A stretch of DNA of 64,000 nucleotides from Arthrobacter_H sp030452125. Lineage in GTDB: Bacteria > Actinomycetota > Actinomycetes > Actinomycetales > Micrococcaceae. Shown in pieces: positions 25,343 to 33,170 of this stretch (positions within the stretch are counted from its first letter, which is position 1; each line of letters starts with the position of its first letter). The notes beneath the pieces were generated by a model. The model searched no databases. It had not been told where the DNA came from and saw only the letters and a list, made by a program, of their open reading frames with translations. The stretch lies in the NCBI GenBank assembly GCA_052379645.1, contig JBQSYU010000005.1; one strand, given 5' to 3'. The translations under genes and the position numbers were made by a program.

Positions 25343-25753
25343 ATGAGTTCCGAAACGCCAGAACGAGACCCGAATATGGAACCGGACCCCGGATCCGAGT
25401 TCGCGCCCGACCCCGAAGAGTCCACCGGAGATCCAATGGACCCGGTGCCCACCGATGGTCGGGGAGGACAACCGGCCGAGGGGTCCTCGGACGATGCCGC
25501 CATGATGGAAGAGGGCGACCCGCTGCATGAAGCCGGATACGCCGAAGCCGAGGAGCTGCCGTTCGTCGAGGAAGAAGTGGAAGACCTGGAAGACCAGGGC
25601 GAGCTCTCCGACCCGGAGGCCGACCGACTGGCCAACGCCTCGATCGACGAGGAAGAAGACGAAGGGCTGGACCGGGTCCTGGCAGCCGACGCCGGGGACG
25701 ACGTGAACCTCGACGGGGATCCGGACCCGGACGACGACCTCGACTCGAACTAG
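25343..25753 (+). CDS. highly acidic hypothetical protein
   Basis: 136 residues, extremely rich in Asp, Glu and Pro, with few hydrophobic residues, so probably disordered. There is a short helical patch around LPFVEEEVEDLEDQGELSD. It has no signal peptide or membrane segment. The start at 25343 is well supported by AAGGAGCGATTC. Base composition matches its neighbours, so it is unlikely to be a chance reading frame. I do not recognise a family with confidence; short acidic proteins of this type are common in Micrococcales genomes. It lies convergent with the HAAS membrane-protein gene, 20 bases away. Confidence 0.75.
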   Translation: MSSETPERDPNMEPDPGSEFAPDPEESTGDPMDPVPTDGRGGQPAEGSSDDAAMMEEGDPLHEAGYAEAEELPFVEEEVEDLEDQGELSDPEADRLANASIDEEEDEGLDRVLAADAGDDVNLDGDPDPDDDLDSN

Positions 25754-25773
25754 GGTCCGCCGGAAGCGGCCGG

Positions 25774-26484
25774 TTAGCGTGCCACCCAGGCGATGGCCAG
25801 AACGACGAGCGCCATGACCGGCATGAGCACCGCCGGCAGCATGGCCGCGATCCTCGCGTGGCGTTCGGCTGCCGGCGATGGCTGCAGCGGGTCCACCAGT
25901 GGATCCGCGGCATCTGTCAGCGCCCGGCGGAGTTGCCAGGCGGACATGAGGGCGATGGTCACCGCGGCCACGGCCAGCACCCATCCCGCGTTCAGGACCA
26001 CGATGGCCGGTGTTCCATGGTGGGGGTCGAAGAAACCTGACAGGGCCGCGGCACCCGTGGCCAGAACGAAGACCACCGCGAAGACCCACAGGTGCCGTAC
26101 GGCAAAGTTGAAGTAGTACGGCAAGCCAAGCATCAGGGCCATCGGGATCAGGACCAGGCCCAGCTGCGTCAGTGAGAGCCCGAGTGCGGAACCGCCGAAG
26201 ACCGCGGAAGCGGCGCGGCCGAGCACCACGATTGCCAGCAGGGACACCACCGGAGCCATGACGGAAACGCTGGACGCCCCGGTTCGCCGGACCGTGGGCA
26301 ACTCCAGTTCTTCGGCGTAGGTGCGGGGGTCCCCGAAAGCGTCACCGGCGGCCTGGCCGGAATCGGCGACGTGCTCGCGCACCACGGCCACCGCGTCGCC
26401 GATGGCCTCGCCGCGCACCCCCCGTAGGCGCAGGGCGAGAATGAAATCGTTGATCCAGGACTTGTCGGTCTGCGTGGGGCTCAT
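25774..26484 (-). CDS. HAAS-type membrane protein (PadR-associated), copy 2
   Basis: 236 residues. An N-terminal helical domain of about 80 residues (SWINDFILALRLRGVRGEAIGDAVAVVREHVADSG, core FILALRLRGVRGEAIG) resembles the HAAS signalling domain that occurs beside PadR regulators. About six membrane segments follow (for example APVVSLLAIVVLGRAASAVF). It is a clear paralogue of the gene just upstream (26541-27254): FILALRLR.VRG.AIGDA.AVVR.H.ADSGQ and LPYYFN.AVRHLWVFAV.F are shared. The ATG at 26484 follows AAAGGCGG. The start of the gene is 56 bases after the paralogue's stop, so the two probably share a transcript with padR. Confidence 0.75.
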   Translation of the reverse strand: MSPTQTDKSWINDFILALRLRGVRGEAIGDAVAVVREHVADSGQAAGDAFGDPRTYAEELELPTVRRTGASSVSVMAPVVSLLAIVVLGRAASAVFGGSALGLSLTQLGLVLIPMALMLGLPYYFNFAVRHLWVFAVVFVLATGAAALSGFFDPHHGTPAIVVLNAGWVLAVAAVTIALMSAWQLRRALTDAADPLVDPLQPSPAAERHARIAAMLPAVLMPVMALVVLAIAWVAR

Positions 26485-26540
26485 GATCCGCCTTTCGTGA
26501 TCGGTTGACGCCGAGACGTATAGTTCGCTGCTTGACGCAG

Positions 26541-27254
26541 TCATGGCATTCTGAGTTCCGAGACGAGGAAGGCCAGGGCGATCAGCGGCATCAAGAAATG
26601 CGGGATCGTCCCGATGAGCCGGGCGACGATACCCGTGGGGGCAGGGGCCGGGCCCGTCGGGCCCGGCAAGGGATCCTGCGGGGTGCGGAGATCGTCGACG
26701 ACCGACCAGACGCTAGCCGCAAGCATCGCGGCCCCGGAACCGATGGCGAACCACAGGGGCTGGAGGTTGAGCCAGGCCGGGAAGCCTCGGTCGGGGTCGA
26801 AGAGGCCCGCCCCGATACCGGCGCCGATCACCACGAAGAAGGCCACCGCGAAGACCCAGAGGTGGCGCACCCCGAGGTTGAAGTAATACGGCAAGGCCAG
26901 TACGAGCGCACAGGGAAGTGCGAAGAGCAGTAGTTGCGGCAGTGACACCTCCATGGGGCTCCCCGCGAACACGGCAGGGATGGACTGGGCGAAGACCAGC
27001 AGCCCCGTCAGCGAGATCGCCGGCCCCATGATGACCGGGCTGCCTGGTCGAAGATTCGGTTGACGCGGCAGGTCGAGTTGCTTCGCGTAGAAGCTTGGAT
27101 CCCCGAAGGCTTCGTGGGCGTCCTGCCCGGAATCCGCGATATGCCCGCGGACCACGGCTGTCGCATCGCCGATGGCATCGCCGCGGACCTCGCGCAGGCG
27201 CAGGGCGAGGATGAACTCTTCGATCCAGGATTCGTTGGGTTGCGTGGAGCTCAT
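26541..27254 (-). CDS. HAAS-type membrane protein (PadR-associated), copy 1
   Basis: 237 residues with the same layout as copy 2: helical HAAS-like domain (about 1-75, WIEEFILALRLREVRGDAIG) followed by about six membrane segments (LPYYFNLGVRHLWVFAVAFFV). It starts with an ATG 4 bases inside the padR gene, with AAAGGCAG upstream, so it is translationally coupled to the regulator. Tandem duplication explains the pair. Proteins of this kind are thought to act with PadR regulators in envelope or drug responses, but the mechanism is not known. Confidence 0.78.
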   Translation of the reverse strand: MSSTQPNESWIEEFILALRLREVRGDAIGDATAVVRGHIADSGQDAHEAFGDPSFYAKQLDLPRQPNLRPGSPVIMGPAISLTGLLVFAQSIPAVFAGSPMEVSLPQLLLFALPCALVLALPYYFNLGVRHLWVFAVAFFVVIGAGIGAGLFDPDRGFPAWLNLQPLWFAIGSGAAMLAASVWSVVDDLRTPQDPLPGPTGPAPAPTGIVARLIGTIPHFLMPLIALAFLVSELRMP

Positions 27255-27670
27255 GGCCGGGGCTGCCTTTCGTGATCAGTGGACGGCGATACTGCCGTCT
27301 GGTCCGGCTCGGAGGCCAGGAAGCGGCAGGTCAGTGCCGCGAATTGCTGCCACCCGCGGCGGTGGCGTTCGAGCTCGGCCCGCCCCTCGGTCGTGAGGGA
27401 GAAGTACTTGCGGCCCGGGCCGGAGGTTCCGGCGCGCCATTCGGTCTCCACCCAGCCGGCCCCCTCGTACCGCGTGAGCAGCGGGTACAGGGTCCCGCCC
27501 TTGACCACGCCGAGTCCCGCTTCTTCCAGTTCTGCGATGATCGCGTAGCCGTAGGACGGCCCGGATTCCAGGGCCCGCAGGGTGCATAGCCCCAAGAGGG
27601 CACGCATCCAATCGGTGGGCCACGGGGTTCCCGGGGGCCCGTCGTCGGCAGCCGCGTGGTGGATGGACAT
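27251..27670 (-). CDS. PadR-family transcriptional regulator
   Basis: 139 residues. A PadR winged helix is clear: LLGLCTLRALESGPSYGYAIIAELEEAGLGVVKGGTLYPLLTRYEGAGWVE (core GGTLYPLLTRYEGAGWVE) and the wing SGPGRKYFSLTTEGRAEL. PadR proteins repress adjacent genes and usually respond to phenolic acids, antibiotics or membrane stress. The start at 27670 has no Shine-Dalgarno sequence; translation may be leaderless or start downstream at MRALLG. An imperfect dyad centred on ACTAGT lies directly upstream and fits autoregulation. Divergent from paaA. Confidence 0.88.
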   Translation of the reverse strand: MSIHHAAADDGPPGTPWPTDWMRALLGLCTLRALESGPSYGYAIIAELEEAGLGVVKGGTLYPLLTRYEGAGWVETEWRAGTSGPGRKYFSLTTEGRAELERHRRGWQQFAALTCRFLASEPDQTAVSPSTDHERQPRP

Positions 27671-27674
27671 GAGT

Positions 27675-27708
27675 AGATTGTCTGTCTAACTAGTAAGTGT
27701 GTCAATCT
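27675..27708. promoter_or_regulatory. candidate PadR operator dyad
   Basis: AGATTG (27675-27680) and CAATCT (27703-27708) are inverted arms around TCTAACTAGTAAGT, itself nearly symmetric about ACTAGT. It starts 5 bases upstream of the padR start codon. The match to a published PadR consensus was not checked. Confidence 0.45.
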
Positions 27709-27753
27709 TTTGGGAGGTCGGGCGCATCAATTGACGAATAGGTGATCTGCCCC

Positions 27754-27775
27754 ATATCCTGAACGAACGGTCAGT
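27754..27775. promoter_or_regulatory. PaaR-like operator, site C (paaABCDE-paaG)
   Basis: On the minus strand the site begins ACTGACCGTTCGTTC and ends AGGATAT. It is the best full half-site of the four (ACTGACCG intact) and matches 12 of 16 informative positions of the remembered PaaR consensus. It lies 34 bases upstream of the preferred paaA start. Confidence 0.7.
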
Positions 27776-27808
27776 AATTCGAATACTTGTCACAGTGAGG
27801 TGAGCCGC

Positions 27809-28798
27809 TTGGCTGCACAGAACGACCCGAACGGGCCCCTGTCCACGGTTCCGACGCCGGAGGAAGAGGCGGCGCAGGAGCACTTCGACGCGGTCATCGC
27901 CGAAGGCTCGCGCATCGAGCCCCGCGACTGGATGCCGGAGGGGTACCGCAAGACCCTCACGCGGCAGATCTCCCAGCATGCCCACTCCGAGATCATCGGC
28001 ATGCAGCCCGAGGCCAACTGGATCACCCGCGCCCCGAGCCTGAAGCGCAAATCCATCCTCATGGCCAAGGTCCAGGACGAGGCGGGCCACGGTCTCTACC
28101 TCTACTCGGCCGCCGAGACCCTGGGCACCCCCCGGGACGTGCTCACCGAGCAGCTGATCTCCGGCAAGGCCAAATACTCCTCGATCTTCAACTACCCGGC
28201 CCGCTCCTGGGCAGATATGGGCGCCATCGGCTGGCTGGTCGACGGTGCCGCCATCGTGAACCAGGTTCCGTTGTGCCGTGCCTCCTACGGGCCCTACGGC
28301 CGGGCCATGGTGCGGGTCTGCAAGGAGGAATCCTTCCACCAGCGCCAGGGCTTCGAGATCCTCATGGAGCTGGCCGCCGGCACCGAGGCCCAGAAGCAGA
28401 TGGCGCAGGATGCCATCAACCGCTTCTACGGACCCTCGTTGATGATGTTCGGTCCTCCGGACGGGGATTCGCCGAACTCGCAGCAGACGATGAAGTGGAA
28501 GATCAAGCGCTTCACCAACGACGATCTGCGCCAGCGCTTCGTGGGCATGATCGCCGAGCAGGTCAAGGTGCTGGGGCTGACCCTGCCCGATCCGGAACTG
28601 CGTTTCGACGAGGAAACCGGCAAATGGATCCACAAGGACCTGGACTGGGCCGAGTTCAAGGCAGTGATCGCCGGGGCCGGACCGTGCAACGCGCAGCGCC
28701 TGCAGCGTCGCCGCGATGCCCACCACGAAGGGGCCTGGGTCCGCGAGGCCGCCGCAGCATATGCCGAGAAGATGCAACAGGAAGCAGAGGTGGCCTAG
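27809..28798 (+). CDS. paaA: ring 1,2-phenylacetyl-CoA epoxidase subunit PaaA (catalytic)
   Basis: About 329 residues, the catalytic subunit of the multicomponent epoxidase that inserts oxygen into the aromatic ring of phenylacetyl-CoA. Diiron ligands are in two ExxH elements: QDEAGHGLYLYSAAE and KEESFHQRQGFE. DWMPEGYRKTLTRQISQHAHSEI is the conserved N-terminal region. The preferred start is TTG at 27809, with AGGTGAG 5 bases upstream; a GTG at 27800 is in frame but overlaps that ribosome-binding site. First gene of the paaABCDE-paaG operon, downstream of PaaR-like site C and divergent from padR. Confidence 0.97.
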   Translation: MAAQNDPNGPLSTVPTPEEEAAQEHFDAVIAEGSRIEPRDWMPEGYRKTLTRQISQHAHSEIIGMQPEANWITRAPSLKRKSILMAKVQDEAGHGLYLYSAAETLGTPRDVLTEQLISGKAKYSSIFNYPARSWADMGAIGWLVDGAAIVNQVPLCRASYGPYGRAMVRVCKEESFHQRQGFEILMELAAGTEAQKQMAQDAINRFYGPSLMMFGPPDGDSPNSQQTMKWKIKRFTNDDLRQRFVGMIAEQVKVLGLTLPDPELRFDEETGKWIHKDLDWAEFKAVIAGAGPCNAQRLQRRRDAHHEGAWVREAAAAYAEKMQQEAEVA

Positions 28799-29122
28799 GT
28801 GGCCCAGGAAAAGAACCAGCACGACGCCGGGGCCCCCGCCACCCGCGAATGGCCCCTGTGGGAGGTCTTCGTGCGCTCCGCCCGCGGTCTGTCGCATGTG
28901 CACGCCGGATCGCTGCACGCACCGGATTCCGAAATGGCGGTGCGCAATGCCCGGGACCTGTACACCCGGCGCAATGAGGGCGTCTCGCTCTGGGTCGTGG
29001 CCTCCACGGACATCATCGCCTCAGACCCGGATTCCAAGGGCCAGTTCTTCGAATCCCCCCAGGGCAAGGACTACCGGCACGCCACGTACTACAAGAAGAG
29101 CGAAGGCGTGAAGCACCTGTGA
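28799..29122 (+). CDS. paaB: ring 1,2-phenylacetyl-CoA epoxidase subunit PaaB
   Basis: 107 residues. PaaB is the small subunit that bridges PaaA/PaaC heterodimers in the epoxidase complex. EWPLWEVFVRSARGLSHVHAGSLHAPDSEMA and LYTRRNEGVSLWVV are family hallmarks (core VRSARGLSHVHAGSLHA). The start is GTG immediately after the paaA stop with GCAGAGGTGG upstream. The next gene starts 4 bases before this one ends. Confidence 0.97.
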   Translation: MAQEKNQHDAGAPATREWPLWEVFVRSARGLSHVHAGSLHAPDSEMAVRNARDLYTRRNEGVSLWVVASTDIIASDPDSKGQFFESPQGKDYRHATYYKKSEGVKHL

Positions 29123-29970
29123 GCGCCACCGAGACCACCGAGAGCTACGGCGACTCCACCGCCTCGGCCACCCGCATCACCCCCGGCAACGCCCTGCGCC
29201 CGGAAGACATCCAGCTGCAGCAGGGGGCACCGGGCGAAGCGGTGGCCCAGTATGCCCTGCGTCTGGGCGACGACGCCCTGGTGCTGGCCCAGCGCCTATC
29301 GAACTGGATTTCGCGCGGCCCGGAAATCGAAGAGGACATCGCCCTGGGCAATATCGCCCTGGACCAACTCGGCCATGCCCGCTCGTTCCTGTCCTATGCC
29401 GGGTTGGCCTGGGGCAAGAGCGAAGACGATCTGGCCTACTGGCGCGAGGAGGAGGACTTCCGCTCGCTGCACCTGTTCGAGCAGCCCAACGGCGACTTCG
29501 GGGTCACCATCATGCGCCAGCTGATGATCTCGATCTACCAGCACCTGCTCTACACCGAGCTGCTGGATTCCTCCGATGAGACCATCTCGGCGATCTGTGC
29601 CAAGGCGGTCAAGGAGGTCGACTACCACCGTGACCACGCCATCATGTGGACCCGCCGGCTGGGCATCGGCACCGAGGAATCGGCCCGCAGGATGCGCCAT
29701 GCCCTCGAGGTCCTCTGGCCCTATGTGGGCGAACTCTTCGAAGACGAGGACCTCTACGACGAACTCGGCGACGCCGGGGTGCGGCCCTCGAGCCTGCGCG
29801 AACGATGGGACACCGAATTCGCCGCCGTCCTCGAGTCGGCCGATCTCGAGGTCCCGACCGGCCCGTTCGCGCTCTGCCGCGGCCGCCACGGCGAGCACTC
29901 CGAACACCTGGGCCATTTATTGGCGGAAATGCAGGTCCTGGCGCGCAAGCACCCCGGCGCCAGCTGGTAA
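29119..29970 (+). CDS. paaC: ring 1,2-phenylacetyl-CoA epoxidase subunit PaaC (structural)
   Basis: 283 residues, the structural partner of PaaA. It keeps the four-helix ferritin-like fold (YALRLGDDALVLAQRLSNW, IALDQLGHARSFLSYAG, VKEVDYHRDHAIMW) but lacks a complete catalytic diiron ligand set in this family. The N-terminal 20 residues are Thr/Ser/Glu-rich and specific to this genus-level group. Start is GTG at 29119, overlapping the paaB stop by 4 bases. Operon position is as in other actinobacterial paaABCDE clusters. Confidence 0.96.
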   Translation: MSATETTESYGDSTASATRITPGNALRPEDIQLQQGAPGEAVAQYALRLGDDALVLAQRLSNWISRGPEIEEDIALGNIALDQLGHARSFLSYAGLAWGKSEDDLAYWREEEDFRSLHLFEQPNGDFGVTIMRQLMISIYQHLLYTELLDSSDETISAICAKAVKEVDYHRDHAIMWTRRLGIGTEESARRMRHALEVLWPYVGELFEDEDLYDELGDAGVRPSSLRERWDTEFAAVLESADLEVPTGPFALCRGRHGEHSEHLGHLLAEMQVLARKHPGASW

Positions 29971-29980
29971 GGAGCAAGCC

Positions 29981-30469
29981 ATGAGCACGAGCACGACGAC
30001 CCTGTGGGCCATCGCCGCGCAGGTTTGTGATCCCGAGATCCCGGTGTTGAGCATCGAGGACCTGGGCATCCTGCGTGATGTCCAACTCGCCGAGGACGGC
30101 GGTGTGCGGGTGGTCATCACCCCGACCTATTCGGGGTGCCCGGCCATGGACGCCATCCGCGAGGACCTGCAGACGGCGTTCCACGCCGAGGGCTACGGCG
30201 ACGTCACCGTCGACCTGGTGCTCTCCCCGGCATGGACCACCGACTGGATGAGCGAATCCGGCAAGCTCAAGCTCGAGGAATACGGGATCGCCCCGCCGAC
30301 CGGAACCGGTCACCGCGGTCCGGTCACCCTCGGCCTGGCCGTGAAATGCCCGCTGTGCCACAGCCTCAATACCAAGGAACTCTCCCGCTTCGGGTCCACC
30401 TCCTGCAAGGCGCTGTACCAGTGCCGGGAGTGCCTGGAACCCTTCGACTACTTCAAGGTGCTTTCATGA
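29981..30469 (+). CDS. paaD: PaaD, Fe-S assembly-type accessory protein of the epoxidase
   Basis: 162 residues. An N-terminal MIP18/DUF59 domain (ALWAIAAQVCDPEIPVLSIEDLGILRDV, core VCDPEIPVLSIEDLGI) is linked to a C-terminal cysteine cluster: CPLCHSLNTKELSRFGST followed by CRECLEPF. It is needed for maturation of the phenylacetyl-CoA epoxidase, probably for the iron centres. The ATG at 29981 follows AAGGAGCAAGCC. The stop overlaps the paaE start by 4 bases. Confidence 0.94.
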   Translation: MSTSTTTLWAIAAQVCDPEIPVLSIEDLGILRDVQLAEDGGVRVVITPTYSGCPAMDAIREDLQTAFHAEGYGDVTVDLVLSPAWTTDWMSESGKLKLEEYGIAPPTGTGHRGPVTLGLAVKCPLCHSLNTKELSRFGSTSCKALYQCRECLEPFDYFKVLS

Positions 30470-31677
30470 CTGAAACGACCCCCCTGCCCGAGGCAGCCGA
30501 CACCGATATGCCGGAGGATTCCGGGACCGGGACCTCCTCGCGCCGCCGGGCCGCGTTCCATACCCTCGAGGTGAGCGAGGTCCGCCGCCTGACGGCCGCG
30601 GCCATCGAGGTCACCTTCGCCGTCCCGGAAGACCTGATCGGGGAGTACGACTACCTTCCGGGTCAGTACGTCGCCCTGCGCAAGGACCTGCCCGACGAGG
30701 AGGGCAACGTCTCCGAGGTCCGGCGCAGCTACTCCATCTGTGCCGAGCCGAAGCCGGGCGAGATCAAGGTGGCGATCAAACGCGATCTGGGTGGCCTCTT
30801 CTCCTCCTGGGCCAACGAATCGCTGCGTGCCGGCGACACGATGGAAGTGATGAGCCCCTCGGGTGCCTTCATCTCCAAGCACAAGATGACCGCGCTGAAC
30901 GACCCGACATCGATCGACACGAACGTCAGCCATAACTTCGTCGCCGTCGCCGCCGGCTCGGGGATCACCCCGGTCATGGCCATCGCCCGGACCGTGCTGT
31001 CCGCCAACGAGCACGTCCATTTCGACCTCATCTATGCCAACCGGGCCGCCATGGACGTCATGTTCCTGGAGGAACTGGCGGATCTGAAGGACCGCTACCC
31101 CTCCCGCTTCGCCCTGCACCACGTGCTCTCGCGTGAACAACGGATCTCCCCGCTGCTGTCCGGACGCCTGGACGCCGAGAAGCTCACCTCGCTGTTGGGC
31201 TCGGTCATCCGCACCAACCAGATCGACGAATGGTTCCTGTGTGGACCCTTCGAGCTGGTCCAGCTGGTCCGTGACCACCTGACCGAACAAGAGGTATCGC
31301 CGGAGAAGGTCCGGTACGAACTCTTCACCACCGGCCGGCCCAACCGTCCCGAAGGCCAGATCGGCCGGGCAGTGGAAGTCGATGACTCCGGTGAGAACTA
31401 CGACATCGAATTCCGGTTGGACGGACTTCAGGGCCAGGTGAAATCCCCGCTCTCCGCCCGCGAGACGATCCTCAACGCCGCCCTGCGGGTCCGCCCGGAT
31501 GTCCCCTTCGCCTGTGCCGGCGGGGTCTGCGGCACGTGCCGCGCCAAGCTGGTCACCGGAACCGTGGAGATGGAAGAGAACTATGCGCTGGAACCCGAGG
31601 AGATCGAAGCCGGCTACATCCTGACCTGCCAGTCCCACCCGACCTCGGACGCCGTGTCCGTGAACTACGACGCCTAG
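30466..31677 (+). CDS. paaE: PaaE, NADPH reductase subunit of the epoxidase
   Basis: 403 residues. An FAD-binding ferredoxin-reductase domain comes first (FLPGQYVALR-like LPGQYVALRKDLP and RRSYSICAEP), then an NAD(P)-binding domain (AAGSGITPVMAIARTVL), and a C-terminal plant-type 2Fe-2S ferredoxin (CAGGVCGTCRAKL, then a single Cys in LTCQSHP). It delivers electrons from NADPH to PaaA. The N-terminal 35 residues (ETTPLPEAADTDMPEDSGTG) are an unusual acidic extension. Overlaps paaD by 4 bases. Confidence 0.95.
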   Translation: MTETTPLPEAADTDMPEDSGTGTSSRRRAAFHTLEVSEVRRLTAAAIEVTFAVPEDLIGEYDYLPGQYVALRKDLPDEEGNVSEVRRSYSICAEPKPGEIKVAIKRDLGGLFSSWANESLRAGDTMEVMSPSGAFISKHKMTALNDPTSIDTNVSHNFVAVAAGSGITPVMAIARTVLSANEHVHFDLIYANRAAMDVMFLEELADLKDRYPSRFALHHVLSREQRISPLLSGRLDAEKLTSLLGSVIRTNQIDEWFLCGPFELVQLVRDHLTEQEVSPEKVRYELFTTGRPNRPEGQIGRAVEVDDSGENYDIEFRLDGLQGQVKSPLSARETILNAALRVRPDVPFACAGGVCGTCRAKLVTGTVEMEENYALEPEEIEAGYILTCQSHPTSDAVSVNYDA

Positions 31678-31687
31678 GAGGCACCGC

Positions 31688-32467
31688 ATGATCGATCTGC
31701 AGATCTCCGACGGCATCGCCGAAGTCGTGCTCAACGCACCCGGGAAGATGAACTCCCTCAACGAGGACGCCCTACGCGAACTCTCCGAGGTCTACGGGCG
31801 TGCCGCCCGGGCCGCGGACTCCGGAGAGGTCAGGGCCCTGCTGCTGCGCGGTGAAGGACGCGGATTCTGCGCCGGACGCGATATCTCCGACGTCGACCCG
31901 GCGGAGGACGACGTCCAGGGCTACCTGGGCGGTCTGGTGCAGCCGTTGCTGCGCCGGATGTCCGAGTTCCCGGCCCCGACCTTCGCCTCGGTGCAGGGCG
32001 CCTGCCTCGGCGTCGGGCTGGGCCTGGCCATCGCCACCGACGTCGTCTACGTGGCGGAGAACGCCAAGATCGGTTCGCCCTTCGCCAATCTCGGGGCCAC
32101 GCTGGATTCGGGCGGCCACTGGCTGTTCACCGAACGGCTCGGTGCCCACCGGACGCTGGACATGATCTACACGGCCGAGCTGATCTCGGGGGTGGAAGCG
32201 GTGCGCTCGGGGCTGTTCAGCCGGTCCATGCCCGCCGATGACCTGCTGGAGACCACGCGGGGAATCGTGGGCAAGGTCGCCCAGGGGGCCACCCGGGCCT
32301 TCGTGGCCTCCAAGGCGCTGGTGGCCGAGGTGCGCGACCAGCGGCTCGGGCTCTGGGAGTCCATGGCCCACGAGAACCGGGCCCAGGACGGACTCTGCGC
32401 CACCGCCGACTACGCCGAGGGTTTTAAGGCCTTCCAGGAGAAGCGCAAGCCCGACTTCAAGGGCTGA
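31688..32467 (+). CDS. paaG: 1,2-epoxyphenylacetyl-CoA isomerase (oxepin-CoA forming)
   Basis: 259 residues, crotonase fold. The site of the first catalytic Glu reads CLGVGLGLAIATDVV, with no Glu, and the second region is FANLGATLDSGGHWLF with an Asp. This pattern fits an isomerase such as PaaG rather than a hydratase. GRGFCAGRDISDVD marks the oxyanion hole. It converts the ring epoxide to oxepin-CoA, the substrate of PaaZ. ATG at 31688 after CTAGGAGGCACCGC. Last gene of the epoxidase operon, with a hairpin 6 bases after the stop. Confidence 0.92.
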   Translation: MIDLQISDGIAEVVLNAPGKMNSLNEDALRELSEVYGRAARAADSGEVRALLLRGEGRGFCAGRDISDVDPAEDDVQGYLGGLVQPLLRRMSEFPAPTFASVQGACLGVGLGLAIATDVVYVAENAKIGSPFANLGATLDSGGHWLFTERLGAHRTLDMIYTAELISGVEAVRSGLFSRSMPADDLLETTRGIVGKVAQGATRAFVASKALVAEVRDQRLGLWESMAHENRAQDGLCATADYAEGFKAFQEKRKPDFKG

Positions 32468-32473
32468 GCCGGT

Positions 32474-32492
32474 CCGGGCGGCATCCGCCCGG
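32474..32492. terminator. hairpin between paaG and the Lrp regulator
   Basis: CCGGGCGG (32474-32481) and CCGCCCGG (32485-32492) form an 8-bp stem with a CAT loop. It lies in the 35-base gap between two convergent stop codons and could serve both. Confidence 0.65.
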
Positions 32493-32502
32493 TCCGTGCC
32501 CG

Positions 32503-32952
32503 TTAGCGGGTGTCGACGTCCTCGAAGACCAGGAACGTCTGGGTGTCCAGCACCCCGGGCATCGACTGGATGTTATCGAACACCACGCGGCGCAGATCCA
32601 CGTTGTCCTTCGCCCGGACCAGCAGGATCACGTCGAAGTTCCCGCCCACCAGTCCGATGTGGTGGACCTCCGGCAGGGCCGCGAGCCGTTCACGCAGCTC
32701 ACGCCACGAGTGTTGGCGCAACTTCAAGGTGACATAGGCCGAGGAGCGCAGTCCCGCCCGCACCGGGTCCACGACGGCCATGTACCGGGTGATGACCCCT
32801 TCGTCCTGCAACCGGTTGATGCGCGAGTAGGCGTGGGCGCGTGAGACGTGGACGTTCTGGGCCACGGTGGTCACCGACTGCCGGCCATCACGGGTCAGCT
32901 CGGCAATGATGCGGTGATCGACGTCGTCGAGTTTCACGGGGATCGAGTCCAT
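32503..32952 (-). CDS. Lrp/AsnC-family transcriptional regulator
   Basis: 149 residues. The helix-turn-helix (LDDVDHRIIAELTRDGRQSVTTVAQNVHVSRAHAYSRINRLQDEGVI; core VAQNVHVSRAHAYSRINRL) is followed by a RAM/AsnC effector domain (LRERLAALPEVHHIGLVGGNFDVILLVRAKD). The ATG at 32952 has a strong GGAGGAGACC. Divergent from the branched-chain 2-oxoacid dehydrogenase operon, as with BkdR, so regulation of that operon by a branched-chain amino acid is likely. Confidence 0.92.
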   Translation of the reverse strand: MDSIPVKLDDVDHRIIAELTRDGRQSVTTVAQNVHVSRAHAYSRINRLQDEGVITRYMAVVDPVRAGLRSSAYVTLKLRQHSWRELRERLAALPEVHHIGLVGGNFDVILLVRAKDNVDLRRVVFDNIQSMPGVLDTQTFLVFEDVDTR

Positions 32953-32989
32953 GGTCTCCTCCGGAACGGATGTCTACGAAAGACGATGT

Positions 32990-33010
32990 AACGTCACTCA
33001 CGGTGACGTT
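32990..33010. promoter_or_regulatory. perfect inverted repeat, candidate Lrp/BkdR operator
   Basis: AACGTCAC (32990-32997) and GTGACGTT (33003-33010) are perfect 8-bp arms around a 5-base spacer. It sits between the Lrp gene and the bkd operon, 37 bases from the Lrp start. An AT-rich stretch (about 33022-33048) next to it is a probable promoter zone. Confidence 0.65.
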
Positions 33011-33170
33011 CTGTCTTCAAGAATAGAGTATTTATTCCCTATTTTCTAGGCATTTGTCCTTAACTGGATACGATCCGCTCCCGCTTCGCATACTTGAGTC
33101 ACGAAGTGCTTTCGACGCTGCCGTGCTGATGCGGCCCGTCGGGCGCCGGGATTCTACGAAGGAGTACATC

